From: Peptococcaceae bacterium UBA2264
GTDB lineage: Bacteria; Bacillota; Desulfitobacteriia; Desulfitobacteriales; Desulfitobacteriaceae
Reading direction: 5' to 3'
NCBI GenBank assembly: GCA_002347475.1
Contig: DDXI01000068.1
Coordinates: forward strand, 1 to 51,549
Length of the DNA: 51,549 nucleotides
Part shown: piece after piece, positions 25,538 through 33,958 of the stretch
Layout of the letters: each line of letters starts with the position of its first letter
How positions within the stretch are numbered: the stretch's first letter is position 1
Position numbers and translations under genes: made by a program
Notes under the pieces: generated by a model
Told to the model about the DNA's origin: nothing
Seen by the model: only the letters and a program-made list of their open reading frames with translations
The model's database searches: none

Positions 25538-27748
25538 TCAATCCGGTTTGAATTTCCTCAGCCTCAGAGAATTGGTCACAACCGATACGGAACTGAAAGC
25601 CATCGCAGCACCGGCTATCATGGGATTCAAAAGCCCCAGAGCAGCGATCGGTATGCCGATTATATTGTAAATGAACGCCCAAAAGAGGTTCTGCTTGATC
25701 TTGGCCATGGTTTTCCGGGATAATTTTATGGCTGTGGGTATGGTTCTCAGATCGCCCCGCATCAAGGTAATGTCGGCCGCTTCCATCGCTATATCGGTGC
25801 CGGTACCGATGGCCATGCCGATATCGGCCATAACCAGAGCAGGAGCATCATTAATACCGTCCCCCACCATAGCTACAATTTTGCCCTGTTTTTTCAGTTT
25901 CTCGACTTCTTCGGCTTTTTTTTCGGGCAGTACTTCGGCCAGTACATTGCTGATACCCACCTGACCGGCAATCGCCTGGGCAGTTCTCTTATTGTCGCCG
26001 GTTATCATGATAACCTCCAGCCCCATTTGCTGCAGCTCCGCAATCGCCTCCCGGGAATCTTCCTTGACCGTATCAGCCACCGCTACTATGGCTTCAATCT
26101 TATTATCGACGGCCAGGATCATGGCCGTTCGCCCCTGATCTTCCAGGGCGGCAAGGGCAGACTCGTAATCTTGCGGATCACTTACCCTCTCCCGCATCAG
26201 CTTGCGTGTACCCATATAGACGACCTTGTTATCTATCACTGCCTTGACACCCCTGCCGGGGATAGCTTCAAATTGCTGCGGTTCAGTGAGCTTGCCGAAT
26301 TCCTGCAGGCCTTTTTCATAGATTGCTGCTCCCAGAGGATGCTCGGAATTTTTTTCAGCAGCGGCCGCCAGGGATAAAACCTCATTCTTGGTCATTTGCC
26401 CCAGGGAGACCACTTCGGTCACTTCCGGACGCCCTTTGGTAATCGTCCCCGTCTTGTCCAGGACAATCGTATTCAGTTTATAAGCCAGTTCCAGGTATTC
26501 TCCGCCTTTGATCAGGATCCCGTTTTCCGCCCCCTTACCTGTACCCACCATAATGGCGGTCGGTGTCGCCAGCCCCAGAGCGCAGGGACAGGCAATCACC
26601 AGTACTGCCACGGCACTGATGATCCCTGAAGTCAGGTTACCCAGCAGGAAAAACCAGACCAGAAATGTCAGCAAGGCAATCGCAGCCACCACAGGCACAA
26701 AAACTCCGGCTACCTGATCGGCAATTTTTTGGATTGGAGCCTTGGAGCCCTGGGCTTCCTCCACCATCCGGATAATCCGGGCCAAAGCAGTATCTTTACC
26801 CACTTTGGCAGCCTGAAAATGGAATGTTCCGTATTTGTTGATAGAGGCCCCGATGACCTGATCGCCGGGTTTTTTCTCGACCGGCAGGCTTTCCCCGGTC
26901 AGCATGGATTCATCAACCGCCGAACTGCCTTCCATTATCTGGCCGTCCACAGGAATTTTTTCGCCTGGCCGGACAACTATAATATCGCCGACCTCGACGG
27001 CCTCGATCGCTATATCCATTTCGGCCCCGTTCCGGATAACCCGGGCCGTTTTGGCCTGCAGGCTGCTCAGCTTTCTGATAGCCTCCGAAGTCTTGCCCCT
27101 GGCCAGAGCTTCCAGATATTTGCCCAGCAGGATCAGGGTGATGACCACCGCAGCGGCCTCGAAATAGAGGTCTTTCATCATCCCCTGGGGGACAGTCTGG
27201 AAAAAGACATTATAAAGGCTGAAAAAATAAGCCGCCGAAGTCCCCATGGCAATCAAAACATCCATATCGGCGCTGCGGGAGCGCAGGGCGTAATAGGCAT
27301 TTTTATAAAAACGGGAACCGATTATAAACTGCACCGGTGTAGCCACCAGCAGCTGGAAATATTCATTGTGCAAAAAGTGCAAAGAGGACACCAGCGCCCA
27401 GTCAGCAGGCAGCAGCATAAGCAGCATAGCCAGCAGCAAAGGCGAACTCAGCAGGGCCGAGACGCTCAATTCCCATTTGAGCCACCTGATTTCCTGGGCC
27501 CGCTCCTCCTTTTCCCGGTCCCGGTTCAGCTCCTCTTCTCTCAGAGCCTTGTAACCTAGGGCTTCCACAGTTTTGATCATTTCATTTACTTTTACCTGGG
27601 AACTGTCATACTCCACAGTCGCTTTTTCCGATGCCAGATTTACGGAAGCCTTGGCCACGCCTTCAAGCTTGTTCAGTTTCTTTTCGATTTTGGCTGAGCA
27701 GGCTGCGCAGGTCATACCCGAAATCTTCAATGTGACCTTACTGTCCAT
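25538..27748 (-). CDS. copA: Copper-exporting P1B-type ATPase CopA
   Basis: ATG 27748 is chosen for AAGGAGGTAAC; the frame extends 23 codons upstream through a 15-bp tandem repeat but without a site. The 736-residue pump has one N-terminal HMA domain (GMTCAAC, C14/C17), eight expected membrane helices, TGES (actuator), the CPC metal site in VIACPCALGLATPT, DKTGT (phosphorylated Asp), HPLG, and MVGDGINDAPAL. The CPC and the C-terminal NSLRLRKF with an upstream YNIIGIPIAA mark the Cu(I) subgroup. It exports Cu(I) using ATP. Confidence 0.95.
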   Translation of the reverse strand: MDSKVTLKISGMTCAACSAKIEKKLNKLEGVAKASVNLASEKATVEYDSSQVKVNEMIKTVEALGYKALREEELNRDREKEERAQEIRWLKWELSVSALLSSPLLLAMLLMLLPADWALVSSLHFLHNEYFQLLVATPVQFIIGSRFYKNAYYALRSRSADMDVLIAMGTSAAYFFSLYNVFFQTVPQGMMKDLYFEAAAVVITLILLGKYLEALARGKTSEAIRKLSSLQAKTARVIRNGAEMDIAIEAVEVGDIIVVRPGEKIPVDGQIMEGSSAVDESMLTGESLPVEKKPGDQVIGASINKYGTFHFQAAKVGKDTALARIIRMVEEAQGSKAPIQKIADQVAGVFVPVVAAIALLTFLVWFFLLGNLTSGIISAVAVLVIACPCALGLATPTAIMVGTGKGAENGILIKGGEYLELAYKLNTIVLDKTGTITKGRPEVTEVVSLGQMTKNEVLSLAAAAEKNSEHPLGAAIYEKGLQEFGKLTEPQQFEAIPGRGVKAVIDNKVVYMGTRKLMRERVSDPQDYESALAALEDQGRTAMILAVDNKIEAIVAVADTVKEDSREAIAELQQMGLEVIMITGDNKRTAQAIAGQVGISNVLAEVLPEKKAEEVEKLKKQGKIVAMVGDGINDAPALVMADIGMAIGTGTDIAMEAADITLMRGDLRTIPTAIKLSRKTMAKIKQNLFWAFIYNIIGIPIAALGLLNPMIAGAAMAFSSVSVVTNSLRLRKFKPD

Positions 27749-27766
27749 AATGTTACCTCCTTCCGA

Positions 27767-27811
27767 AGTGATTATTCCTGAGGTCAATATCCCTAAGGTC
27801 AATATCCCTGA
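27767..27811. repeat. Three tandem 15-bp repeats in the copA leader
   Basis: The units AGTGATTATTCCTGA, GGTCAATATCCCTAA and GGTCAATATCCCTGA run head to tail 19 to 63 bases before the copA start. They could be binding sites for a metal-responsive repressor or a simple slippage product. The 451-bp gap 27749-28199 otherwise holds only the promoter regions of copA and the pilin gene. Confidence 0.5.
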
Positions 27812-28199
27812 AGTCAAGAGATCAGCCGCTTAATCCGGTTACTGGATGGTCAGGACACTATACACCAAATTTTGTTTGCTTGCGTTCATTTTATCACTCT
27901 CTCTGATTTAGACAATATTTATCTGATAAGAATTTATTTCGCAAATTTATAGAGCTTTTTCGTAATCTTATTTTCATTTTCCGAAAAGGTATCAGACAAT
28001 TGCCGTTCACCCGCTTACTTCATAATATTTCATGACAATCCAGGGCACTCTTAAGTATCCATGTTCAAGAAATTTACTAAGTCCCTGGATATAATATTTT
28101 TAGTTGAACTGTCTAAAAACCTGTTTTAGAGGTATAACTTAAGTGAAAGATTTGAGAGGGAAACTCAAATAATAAAACAAAATTTAAGGAGGAAAAAAA

Positions 28200-28613
28200 A
28201 TGAAAAAACTCACAACTCTGCTCAAGAAAAAGAACCGCGGCTTCACTCTGGTTGAACTGATTGTCGTAATCGCGATCCTGGCCATTCTGGCAGCAATCGC
28301 CTTGCCTCAACTGCTTGGCTTCCAGGATAGGGCAAGAGAACAAGCCGACAAGCAAACTGCGATCCAGGTCAGAAATGCTACTGCACTGTTATGGGCTAAC
28401 GATGAAATTGAATTCACAGATAACGGAACAGTGACCGTCGCTGCTGCAGATGATTCTATTGCTGTAGCCGGCATTTCATCAAACAGTGATACAGAAGTTG
28501 AAGATTTGATCCTGGAATTAACTGATACTCTTGACGTCGTAGGTAATAAGGATATCGTCATCACAGTGAAAGCAGATGGCACTGTAGAACAAGCACTCGT
28601 AGCTGCTGAATAA
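28200..28613 (+). CDS. pilA: Type IV pilin (major pilin candidate, PilA-like)
   Basis: The 137-residue prepilin has the class III/type IVa leader KKKNRG|FTLVELIVVIAILAILAAIALPQL: cleavage after G14, methylated F15 and Glu at +5. A small acidic C-terminal domain rich in Thr, Val and Asp follows, with no Cys pair, so no disulfide-bounded loop. A strong AAGGAGGA and a long leader suggest high expression. It is encoded on the opposite strand to the minor pilins and upstream of them, with a terminator after it. The major-subunit role is inferred from size and isolation. Confidence 0.85.
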   Translation: MKKLTTLLKKKNRGFTLVELIVVIAILAILAAIALPQLLGFQDRAREQADKQTAIQVRNATALLWANDEIEFTDNGTVTVAAADDSIAVAGISSNSDTEVEDLILELTDTLDVVGNKDIVITVKADGTVEQALVAAE

Positions 28614-28667
28614 ACCTTAACAGTATATTCAAGTAAAAACGTATAATTTCACGCAATACGCTCGATC

Positions 28668-28694
28668 AAGGGGCTGTGTGAAAACTAGCCCCCT
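28668..28694 (+). terminator. Hairpin downstream of the pilin gene, possible left end of IS remnant
   Basis: AAGGGGCTGTG at 28668-28678 begins a GC-rich hairpin closed by AGCCCCCT at 28687-28694. The first 11 bases equal the reverse complement of CACAGCCCCTT at 29317-29327, so they may be the terminal inverted repeats of the decayed IS1182-like element between. Confidence 0.4.
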
Positions 28695-28697
28695 GAG

Positions 28698-28733
28698 ACC
28701 GCCTGGAACGAAAGTTTTAGGCGGTTTTTTTTT
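28698..28733 (+). terminator. Intrinsic terminator of the pilin gene
   Basis: ACCGCCT (28698-28704) pairs with AGGCGGT (28719-28725) and a run of nine T follows. It lies 85 bases after the pilin stop. Confidence 0.8.
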
Positions 28734-28834
28734 ACACCTAAAACGCAAAAGATGGTATAGTATATATTTACATCATTGTAAAAGAGGGTGAAACAGGTTG
28801 TTTGAACCTGGATAAAAGGTACATAATAAGGTAG

Positions 28835-29245
28835 TTTTCAAAGCATAATCAGAATCAGCTTAGTCTGCCAATTGATCTGGAATGCCCAATCCCGCCAAAT
28901 AATGTGGTCAGGATCATTACCTCTGCCACCGATAAAATAAGCCTGGAAACTCTTTTCGCCAAATATCCCGGCAGAGGCTGATACAGTTTTCATCCGGTCA
29001 TGATGATAAAACTTATGGTCTGCGCCTATGCCGACAAAATATATTTCAGCCGACGAATGGGATAAGCCGCCCGGGAAAATATCATGTTCATGTGGCAATA
29101 AGCGGATCTAAATCAATCGGCAGGGAAATGAGTTGAAAGCAAAGGCCGCAGCAAAATTTACTCGGGAGTATGGCGTAAAAATGCGAGGCTTAAGACCTAT
29201 TGAGCTGGAAAGTATCTTTAATAGTTGTTTGCTGGGGGCAATATA
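28835..29245 (+). pseudogene. Decayed IS1182-family transposase (N- and C-terminal pieces)
   Basis: The frame from 28835 reads HNQNQLSLPIDLE, then VVRIITSATDKISLETLFAKYPG, a stop, FHPVMMIKLMVCAYADKIYFSRR, a stop, and ARENIMFMW. This is the conserved N-terminus of IS1182-type transposases, where the text runs lipe.hlvr, yhP.mmlk.l.yaya.kiyssR, rE.i.fmWl. After 29133 another frame gives ELKAKAAAKFTREYGVKMRG and LRPIELESIF, the conserved C-terminus of the same proteins. The central DDE core, some 300 residues, is deleted. At least three in-frame stops are present, so it is dead. Confidence 0.75.
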
Positions 29246-29282
29246 ACCCATTATTCGCTCTTCAATCACTATGATATTAATA

Positions 29283-29329
29283 AAAAGGGGCCGTACCGAA
29301 ACTAACAAGTTTCAGCACAGCCCCTTTTT
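29283..29329. terminator. Bidirectional hairpin terminator / IS1182 right inverted repeat
   Basis: AAAGGGGCCGTACCGAAAC-type sequence (from 29283) pairs imperfectly with GTTTCAGCACAGCCCCTTTT (from 29309), and Ts follow on both strands. It terminates the DUF5658 gene on the minus strand. It closely resembles the hairpin at 22193-22227. Confidence 0.55.
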
Positions 29330-29351
29330 ATGCCTATTTAAGCCATTATGG

Positions 29352-29687
29352 TCAGGCAGCAATCTTTAAAATCCAAAGGACATGAAACATTAAGACTATT
29401 GTATAGACGATCAGAATTAGCCCCAAGGAATAATTTACAAACCTGCGTGATCTATTCTTTAACTGCCAAAATATAACTCCGACAACAACCGGTAAAGCCA
29501 GCTTGACTGCCATAAAGCCACCCGAGCTTTTGGTTACCAGTAATTGCATCAGGGGATTCACTTCCTTTATTGTTTTGAGGCCTAATCCCCAAAGGGTTAA
29601 TCCTCCGTCAATAGCACTGAGTATAAATAAAGTTGCCAAAGCAAGGAGGAGCTTTTTATCTGCAGTAATATTTTTTGTTGGAAACAT
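29352..29687 (-). CDS. DUF5658-like small membrane protein
   Basis: The product of 111 residues (ATG 29687; a TTG at 29696 is possible) has about four hydrophobic segments. LFILSAIDGGLTLWGLGLKTIKEVNPLM matches the DUF5658 pattern, in which an LD..LT segment is followed by E.NPLM. The function of the family is unknown. It lies downstream of the minor pilin genes on the same strand, separated by about 500 bases, so a link with the pilus is only positional. Confidence 0.7.
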   Translation of the reverse strand: MFPTKNITADKKLLLALATLFILSAIDGGLTLWGLGLKTIKEVNPLMQLLVTKSSGGFMAVKLALPVVVGVIFWQLKNRSRRFVNYSLGLILIVYTIVLMFHVLWILKIAA

Positions 29688-30193
29688 AATAAACAAAAGA
29701 CTCCTTACATTCTATTGTCGACAGTAACAATGCTGCACCTTTTCAACACATTTCGGCTGCACTTCCGATTCTTATTCTTATATCCTCAGTACATAAAACA
29801 ATACCTGCTGTTCAAAACAATGGCGGTTTTGCACCTCAGATGAATTATAATCAGCCATCATTATTCTGTTAGGCATGATGCTCGTTCCATCCTGCCGGAG
29901 TATTCACAATCCTTGTATTATCTTAATCATTTTCAAAGAAATATAATTCCTTATCTTTAAGACCTATAATAACTTACCCGCAAGGTCAGCATCTCAGCCG
30001 GTCCTGCGGGTCCGTTTTATTGTGATTCTCCCTTGACTCGCAAGGTTCACTATGATTCAGATACCATTCCAAAGCCTTAATTCGTTGCTGACCCAGGTTT
30101 TCCAGAAAAACCAGCACTATCCAAGGGCCCCCAATACAATTATTCAAACATGGATAATTTCATAATATTCTATTGCCCTTAAGTCATGATAAT
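29688..30193. other. Gene-free stretch between DUF5658 gene and minor pilins
   Basis: I see no supported gene here. A weak imperfect hairpin (ACCCGCAAGG at 29976-29985 with CCTGCGGGT at 30003-30011, then CCGTTTTAT) may terminate plus-strand transcription. A 53-codon minus-strand frame (30147-29986) is noted under rejected items. Confidence 0.4.
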
Positions 30194-31090
30194 TTAATTT
30201 GTCGTCACTGTAACGGTTCCTGTTGTAACGGTATCGTCTGCCGAGTCTGTGACAGTTGCCGCAAATTTCATTTTCTTATTTGCTCCGCTGGGCGAGTTCC
30301 ATGTAATCGAATTACCGCTGACACTTGGCGCATTGCCTTCAGAACTTATAACTGTAATTTCATAAGAATACGGAGCTGTTCCACCAGCAGCATTAGCTGT
30401 ATAAGTATACGTAGTCCCTTTAGGAACAGTAGTATTCGGAGTATTTAATAAGGCCAGTACTTCTTCTTCCTCTTCTTCTGAAGGCGGCGGGGCCGCAGGA
30501 CTTTCAGCTGATTCGAACGGAGGCGGATTATAATTATACTGAATTGATGCAAATTCACTGCTGTCAAAACTGCCTGCGCCAATTTGAATCTCATCGTCAG
30601 TAATAATATTGTTCAGCAACACTTCCGTCGCATAAGACTCGGTTTTTCCCTTAAGCGTAATTCCCAGAAAGTATTTGCCGCCGCTTTTTCTTAAACTGAA
30701 AAAAATGTCTTCCACCTCAGCATCGGAAATATCACTGAAAGCGGCAGCACTGCCCTTGCGTATACCGCTATCGCTCAGAAAGACAAAATTATCTGCATCA
30801 TGATCATCATCTAAACCAAGGGCAGCTATTTCATCACTGCTGGCAAAAGAATCGTTACCCAAGTCAATATAGCCGATGTTTCTGAATTCGTCTGTCAAGG
30901 TGTAGGATGCCAGACGCAGACTGGACTGTTCCTTCATTGCTGCTGAACCTTTGCTGAAGGAATTCGCATTATAGCTGAAAATCGACATACCCATAGCCGT
31001 GACAATCCCAAGAATTGCTAAGGAGACCAGTATTTCCACCATTGTGAATCCATCCTCATTATCCTTAGAAAATAAATTCCATATCTTCAA
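30194..31090 (-). CDS. PilW-like minor pilin with C-terminal Ig-like domain
   Basis: The 298-residue prepilin begins at TTG 31090 after GGAGG. It has the leader DNEDG|FTMVEILVSLAILGIVTA (cleavage after G14, Glu +5). A pseudopilin body follows to about residue 190, then a Pro/Glu-rich linker (AAPPPSEEEEEEV). The end (about 212-298) is an Ig-like fold: TVPKGTTYTYTANAAGGTAPYSYEI, then FAATVTDSADDTVTTGTVTVT. Such a domain at the tip of a minor pilin would suit adhesion. It follows the PilV-like gene by 15 bases, in an operon. Confidence 0.8.
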   Translation of the reverse strand: MKIWNLFSKDNEDGFTMVEILVSLAILGIVTAMGMSIFSYNANSFSKGSAAMKEQSSLRLASYTLTDEFRNIGYIDLGNDSFASSDEIAALGLDDDHDADNFVFLSDSGIRKGSAAAFSDISDAEVEDIFFSLRKSGGKYFLGITLKGKTESYATEVLLNNIITDDEIQIGAGSFDSSEFASIQYNYNPPPFESAESPAAPPPSEEEEEEVLALLNTPNTTVPKGTTYTYTANAAGGTAPYSYEITVISSEGNAPSVSGNSITWNSPSGANKKMKFAATVTDSADDTVTTGTVTVTTN

Positions 31091-31105
31091 TTCTAATCCT
31101 CCTTC

Positions 31106-31480
31106 CTATTGTGCCGGATTGATTGCCGAAGATACATATACTTTGAAGGTTTCATCTAAGTGAAAAGCGCTGGATTCCTTGTCCATACGAAAACCGGAAA
31201 CTGTAAAATCCGGAACATCTGTTGTGCTTGCCCACGAAATGCTTAAATCTTCTGCTGCAGGAAGAGGACTGACAGCATAAGGATCTTTCGTCCCCAGAAA
31301 ATCTTCCAGATCTGCCTGGATCTCATAATTATTTTGCATATAATCTTTGCTGGCAAACAAGGTTTGCCTGGCAAAGCGTATACCGGCATACAGGGCCACG
31401 GCAATAATACCAATCAGGGCTATAGAGATGATTATTTCAATTAAGGTAAATCCTTGTTGATTCCTTATTCTTTCTTTCAT
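31106..31480 (-). CDS. PilV-like minor pilin
   Basis: ATG 31480 is chosen for the GAGGAGTAAGAGG upstream and because it places the leader at the N-terminus; the frame is open to 31579 inside the previous gene. The 124-residue product has RNQQG|FTLIEIIISIALIGIIAVALYAG (cleavage after G10, Glu +5) and a short globular part. It lies 4 bases after the PilX-like gene. It is probably part of the tip or priming complex of the pilus. Confidence 0.8.
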   Translation of the reverse strand: MKERIRNQQGFTLIEIIISIALIGIIAVALYAGIRFARQTLFASKDYMQNNYEIQADLEDFLGTKDPYAVSPLPAAEDLSISWASTTDVPDFTVSGFRMDKESSAFHLDETFKVYVSSAINPAQ

Positions 31481-31484
31481 CCTC

Positions 31485-32729
31485 TTACTCCTCTTCCCAA
31501 TAAGCAAACTGGATAGATTCAAGGCGGATCGGATTGGAGTCACTGGGAGTTGCAGAAGTGATCTGCACATTTGCATCAATATCTACTGTTTTGCAATATA
31601 ATCCGCCATATAAATGTGTTTGCGGATTCTTCATATCCACCTTGGCTTCAGGCCCAATAATATACCCGTAAAACTCACCGTTGACATCGAGATTCATATG
31701 GGAGTTATCAGCCAGATAGACTCTGATTCTGTCGGAATCTGCAGGTGCTCCTATTGACATATGAGGTGAGCTCAAGACTAAATCGTAATCATCTTCATCT
31801 TCACTGGTGGAGTCGTCGATTACATGGATTTCTATATTTCCACTACCGCTTAAAGTGACATCGCCATTAATTTCAAGTGAGTCTTCCACAATAAGCATCA
31901 GGTTATTGTTCCCTGTAATCTCAATATCACTGAGAGAAGAAGTACCTGACAGCCAGACAACCATCCAGGGATCTGAAGGTGAAGTGTCGTCATAGACCAT
32001 ACTCACCTCATGCGTGTCTTCATCTTCCTGCTTCTCAAAATCAGCATTACTGGTATCAATTGTCAGCAAGGGCAGGTCATGACCGTCAACACCGCCGGAA
32101 AATATAGAGGATACCTCCACGAGCGGAGCAAGCGGGTCAGCTTCAGTCAGATTGCTCTCAACATCACTGAGATCGACCTCACTGATTTCCGGGTTAAATA
32201 TCACATTTTCATTGGCATATGGCCTAAACTCTGTGTCATAACTAGAATTTTTGAAGACGATGGTTCCTCCCGAGCCGATATCATCGTTTAAATACCCCAA
32301 TTGGATATCTTCCATGGGATCCTTAGTGAATATAACATATTGCATTTTGGTATTCGGATTGTACTTTAATACTGCTTTGACTTCCTCCTCAGCATTTTGG
32401 TAGGTTCCTGTTGATACCACTTTAAAATCATCACCAGTACGCTCGACACTGACAACAAAACTGCCATCGCCAAAGTCTGTAGCATCTGTTGTATGCGGAG
32501 TTGTGAAATCATTCCAGTATTCCTTGTCAATAGTCAACAACCGGTGAATCATGGTATCCGCACCGGCCCGGGCGATATAGTAAGCCTTCATGTTTTTGGT
32601 TTGGTCAATGGTTTGCCTGCTCTCCGACTGGCTCAAAGCAACCATACCGGTAACCAGGATTACCCCCACAACCATTAAAAGCAGGGTGGCTACCAGGGCT
32701 GCCCCTTTTTCATTCGTCGCTTTTTTCAA
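31485..32729 (-). CDS. PilX-like pilus-associated protein with beta-helix-like C-terminus
   Basis: TTG 32729 is chosen because GGAGGGAG lies 5-12 bases before it; an in-frame TTG at 32744 falls inside that site. The 414-residue product has a PilX_N-type start (NEKGAALVATLLLMVVGVILVTGMVALSQSESRQT) and KAYYIARAGADTMIHRLL. It lacks the Gly-Phe cleavage motif but keeps the hydrophobic helix. Residues about 240-400 are acidic, with repeating short strands (DIEITGNNNLMLIVEDSLEING, DVNGEFYGYIIGPEA), which suggests a right-handed beta-helix. It is the first gene of the minor pilin operon. Confidence 0.7.
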   Translation of the reverse strand: MKKATNEKGAALVATLLLMVVGVILVTGMVALSQSESRQTIDQTKNMKAYYIARAGADTMIHRLLTIDKEYWNDFTTPHTTDATDFGDGSFVVSVERTGDDFKVVSTGTYQNAEEEVKAVLKYNPNTKMQYVIFTKDPMEDIQLGYLNDDIGSGGTIVFKNSSYDTEFRPYANENVIFNPEISEVDLSDVESNLTEADPLAPLVEVSSIFSGGVDGHDLPLLTIDTSNADFEKQEDEDTHEVSMVYDDTSPSDPWMVVWLSGTSSLSDIEITGNNNLMLIVEDSLEINGDVTLSGSGNIEIHVIDDSTSEDEDDYDLVLSSPHMSIGAPADSDRIRVYLADNSHMNLDVNGEFYGYIIGPEAKVDMKNPQTHLYGGLYCKTVDIDANVQITSATPSDSNPIRLESIQFAYWEEE

Positions 32730-32877
32730 ATGATCTCCCTCCAATCAAGGAATTATGGTATCAGACAACTCTAAGTGCAGGATTTATAAGAATCAACTCA
32801 AGTCTTATCCTTCCCGGGTCATTGGACAGTTAAATTACTTCCGGACAACAGCAATTCAACTGACGCCAATGCAATTA

Positions 32878-33621
32878 TTAATTGCCGCTATTCTTTTTGA
32901 TATTTGTCAGGTCTTCTTCCAGCATATCTGCTCGCAGATTCTTAATACTGCGGTCCTTGACCCGGCTCACCTGTTTTTGCGTCATCCCCAGCTTTTCAGC
33001 CACTTGCTGCTGAGTCATATCCCGATAGAAAAGCAGGTGAATAACTTTCTGTTGAATGTCTGTCAATTTCTTGAGGGCCTGGTTGAGAGTCAGCTTGTCT
33101 TCGATAGGCAAACGGAAGGTATTGTATACTGAACTATGAATCTTGCTGGTGTCAATCTCATCAAAGCTCACTATCCCGGCCTTCATAACCTCACTCACAC
33201 TCTCCTCTTTAATATTCAGTTCGCGAGCTATGTGGGCGGTTGAGGGAACGTCTCCATGGATCTTGGCATACTCTTCGACCACTTTGTCCACCTTATACTG
33301 GAGCTCGACGATGCAGCCCGGGCGGTAATAGGAGGCTTGCTTGCGCACCAGATGCCTGACCTCACCCTTGATGGCATGAGAAGCATAAGTAACGAAGCTT
33401 GTCTCTCTGCTTGGGTCATAACTAATCAAAGCTTTCATCAGCGCAAGGTTTCCCGTCTGCAAAAGATCATCTTTGGCATACCCTCCGCCATAAAGGCGAG
33501 CAAAATAGTGGATTAGACCTGCAGCAGATTTCACAACCTCCTGCAGGGTATCTTCATCCTTGTGTTGATAATAATTGTGAACAGCAACATCCAACGATTG
33601 GGTACGGTGGGACATTTCCAT
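32878..33621 (-). CDS. RNA polymerase sigma-70-family factor (SigB/SigF/SigG-like domain set)
   Basis: The 247-residue protein has region 2 (YAKDDLLQTGNLALMKALISYDPSRETSFVTYASHAIKGEVRH), region 3 (VPSTAHIARELNIKEESVSEVM) and region 4 (LTDIQQKVIHLLFYRDMTQQQVAEKLGMTQKQVSRV), but no region 1.1. The layout is that of group 3 alternative factors of Firmicutes (SigB/F/G class). GAGGTG precedes ATG 33621. It is embedded between pilMNO and the minor pilins, which suggests that it controls pilus genes, but that is inference. No anti-sigma gene is next to it. Confidence 0.85.
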   Translation of the reverse strand: MEMSHRTQSLDVAVHNYYQHKDEDTLQEVVKSAAGLIHYFARLYGGGYAKDDLLQTGNLALMKALISYDPSRETSFVTYASHAIKGEVRHLVRKQASYYRPGCIVELQYKVDKVVEEYAKIHGDVPSTAHIARELNIKEESVSEVMKAGIVSFDEIDTSKIHSSVYNTFRLPIEDKLTLNQALKKLTDIQQKVIHLLFYRDMTQQQVAEKLGMTQKQVSRVKDRSIKNLRADMLEEDLTNIKKNSGN

Positions 33622-33794
33622 TCTTCTGCACCTCTAAAAGAGAACAATACATCACGTCTCTCCCCGGAAATAATTCTGATTCTGATCAGTTTCCGGCTTT
33701 GCGGAAAAGCCGACTTAATTTGAGAGTTGATAAAATTAATGAAAGCTGCCTCTATTACTATTCAGATAGATTGTTGTATTAAATATGCAGATAT

Positions 33795-33856
33795 GCACCT
33801 TTCTGTTTGAATATTGGTAAGTTCATTTACTTCCATTTTACCAAGCGGAAAGGTGC
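33795..33856. promoter_or_regulatory. Nested inverted repeat between pilO and the sigma gene
   Basis: GCACCTTTC (33795-33803) pairs with GAAAGGTGC (33848-33856), and TTGGTAA (33814-33820) pairs with TTACCAA (33838-33844) inside it. On the minus strand it would be a two-stem RNA about 175 bases before the sigma start. No T-run follows, so it is more likely a leader structure or operator than a terminator. The 337-bp gap 33622-33958 contains nothing else I recognise. Confidence 0.4.
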
Positions 33857-33958
33857 TATCTCTGCCATTATACAATATTGTTTTACTAAAACTTGATCAC
33901 CGACAGGTTTGGAGATATTTTTTAATGCATAAGATGAGTTTGATATATGCCTGAACCC

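Noticed and set aside
28838..29098. Minus-strand open frame of 86 codons
   Set aside because: It is the antisense of the IS1182 transposase fragment, whose plus-strand protein similarity explains the sequence.
29986..30147. Minus-strand frame of 53 codons (TTG start) reading IGGPWIVLVFLENLGQQRIK
   Set aside because: No ribosome binding site, a weak start and no known family; it may be a relic but cannot be supported as a gene.
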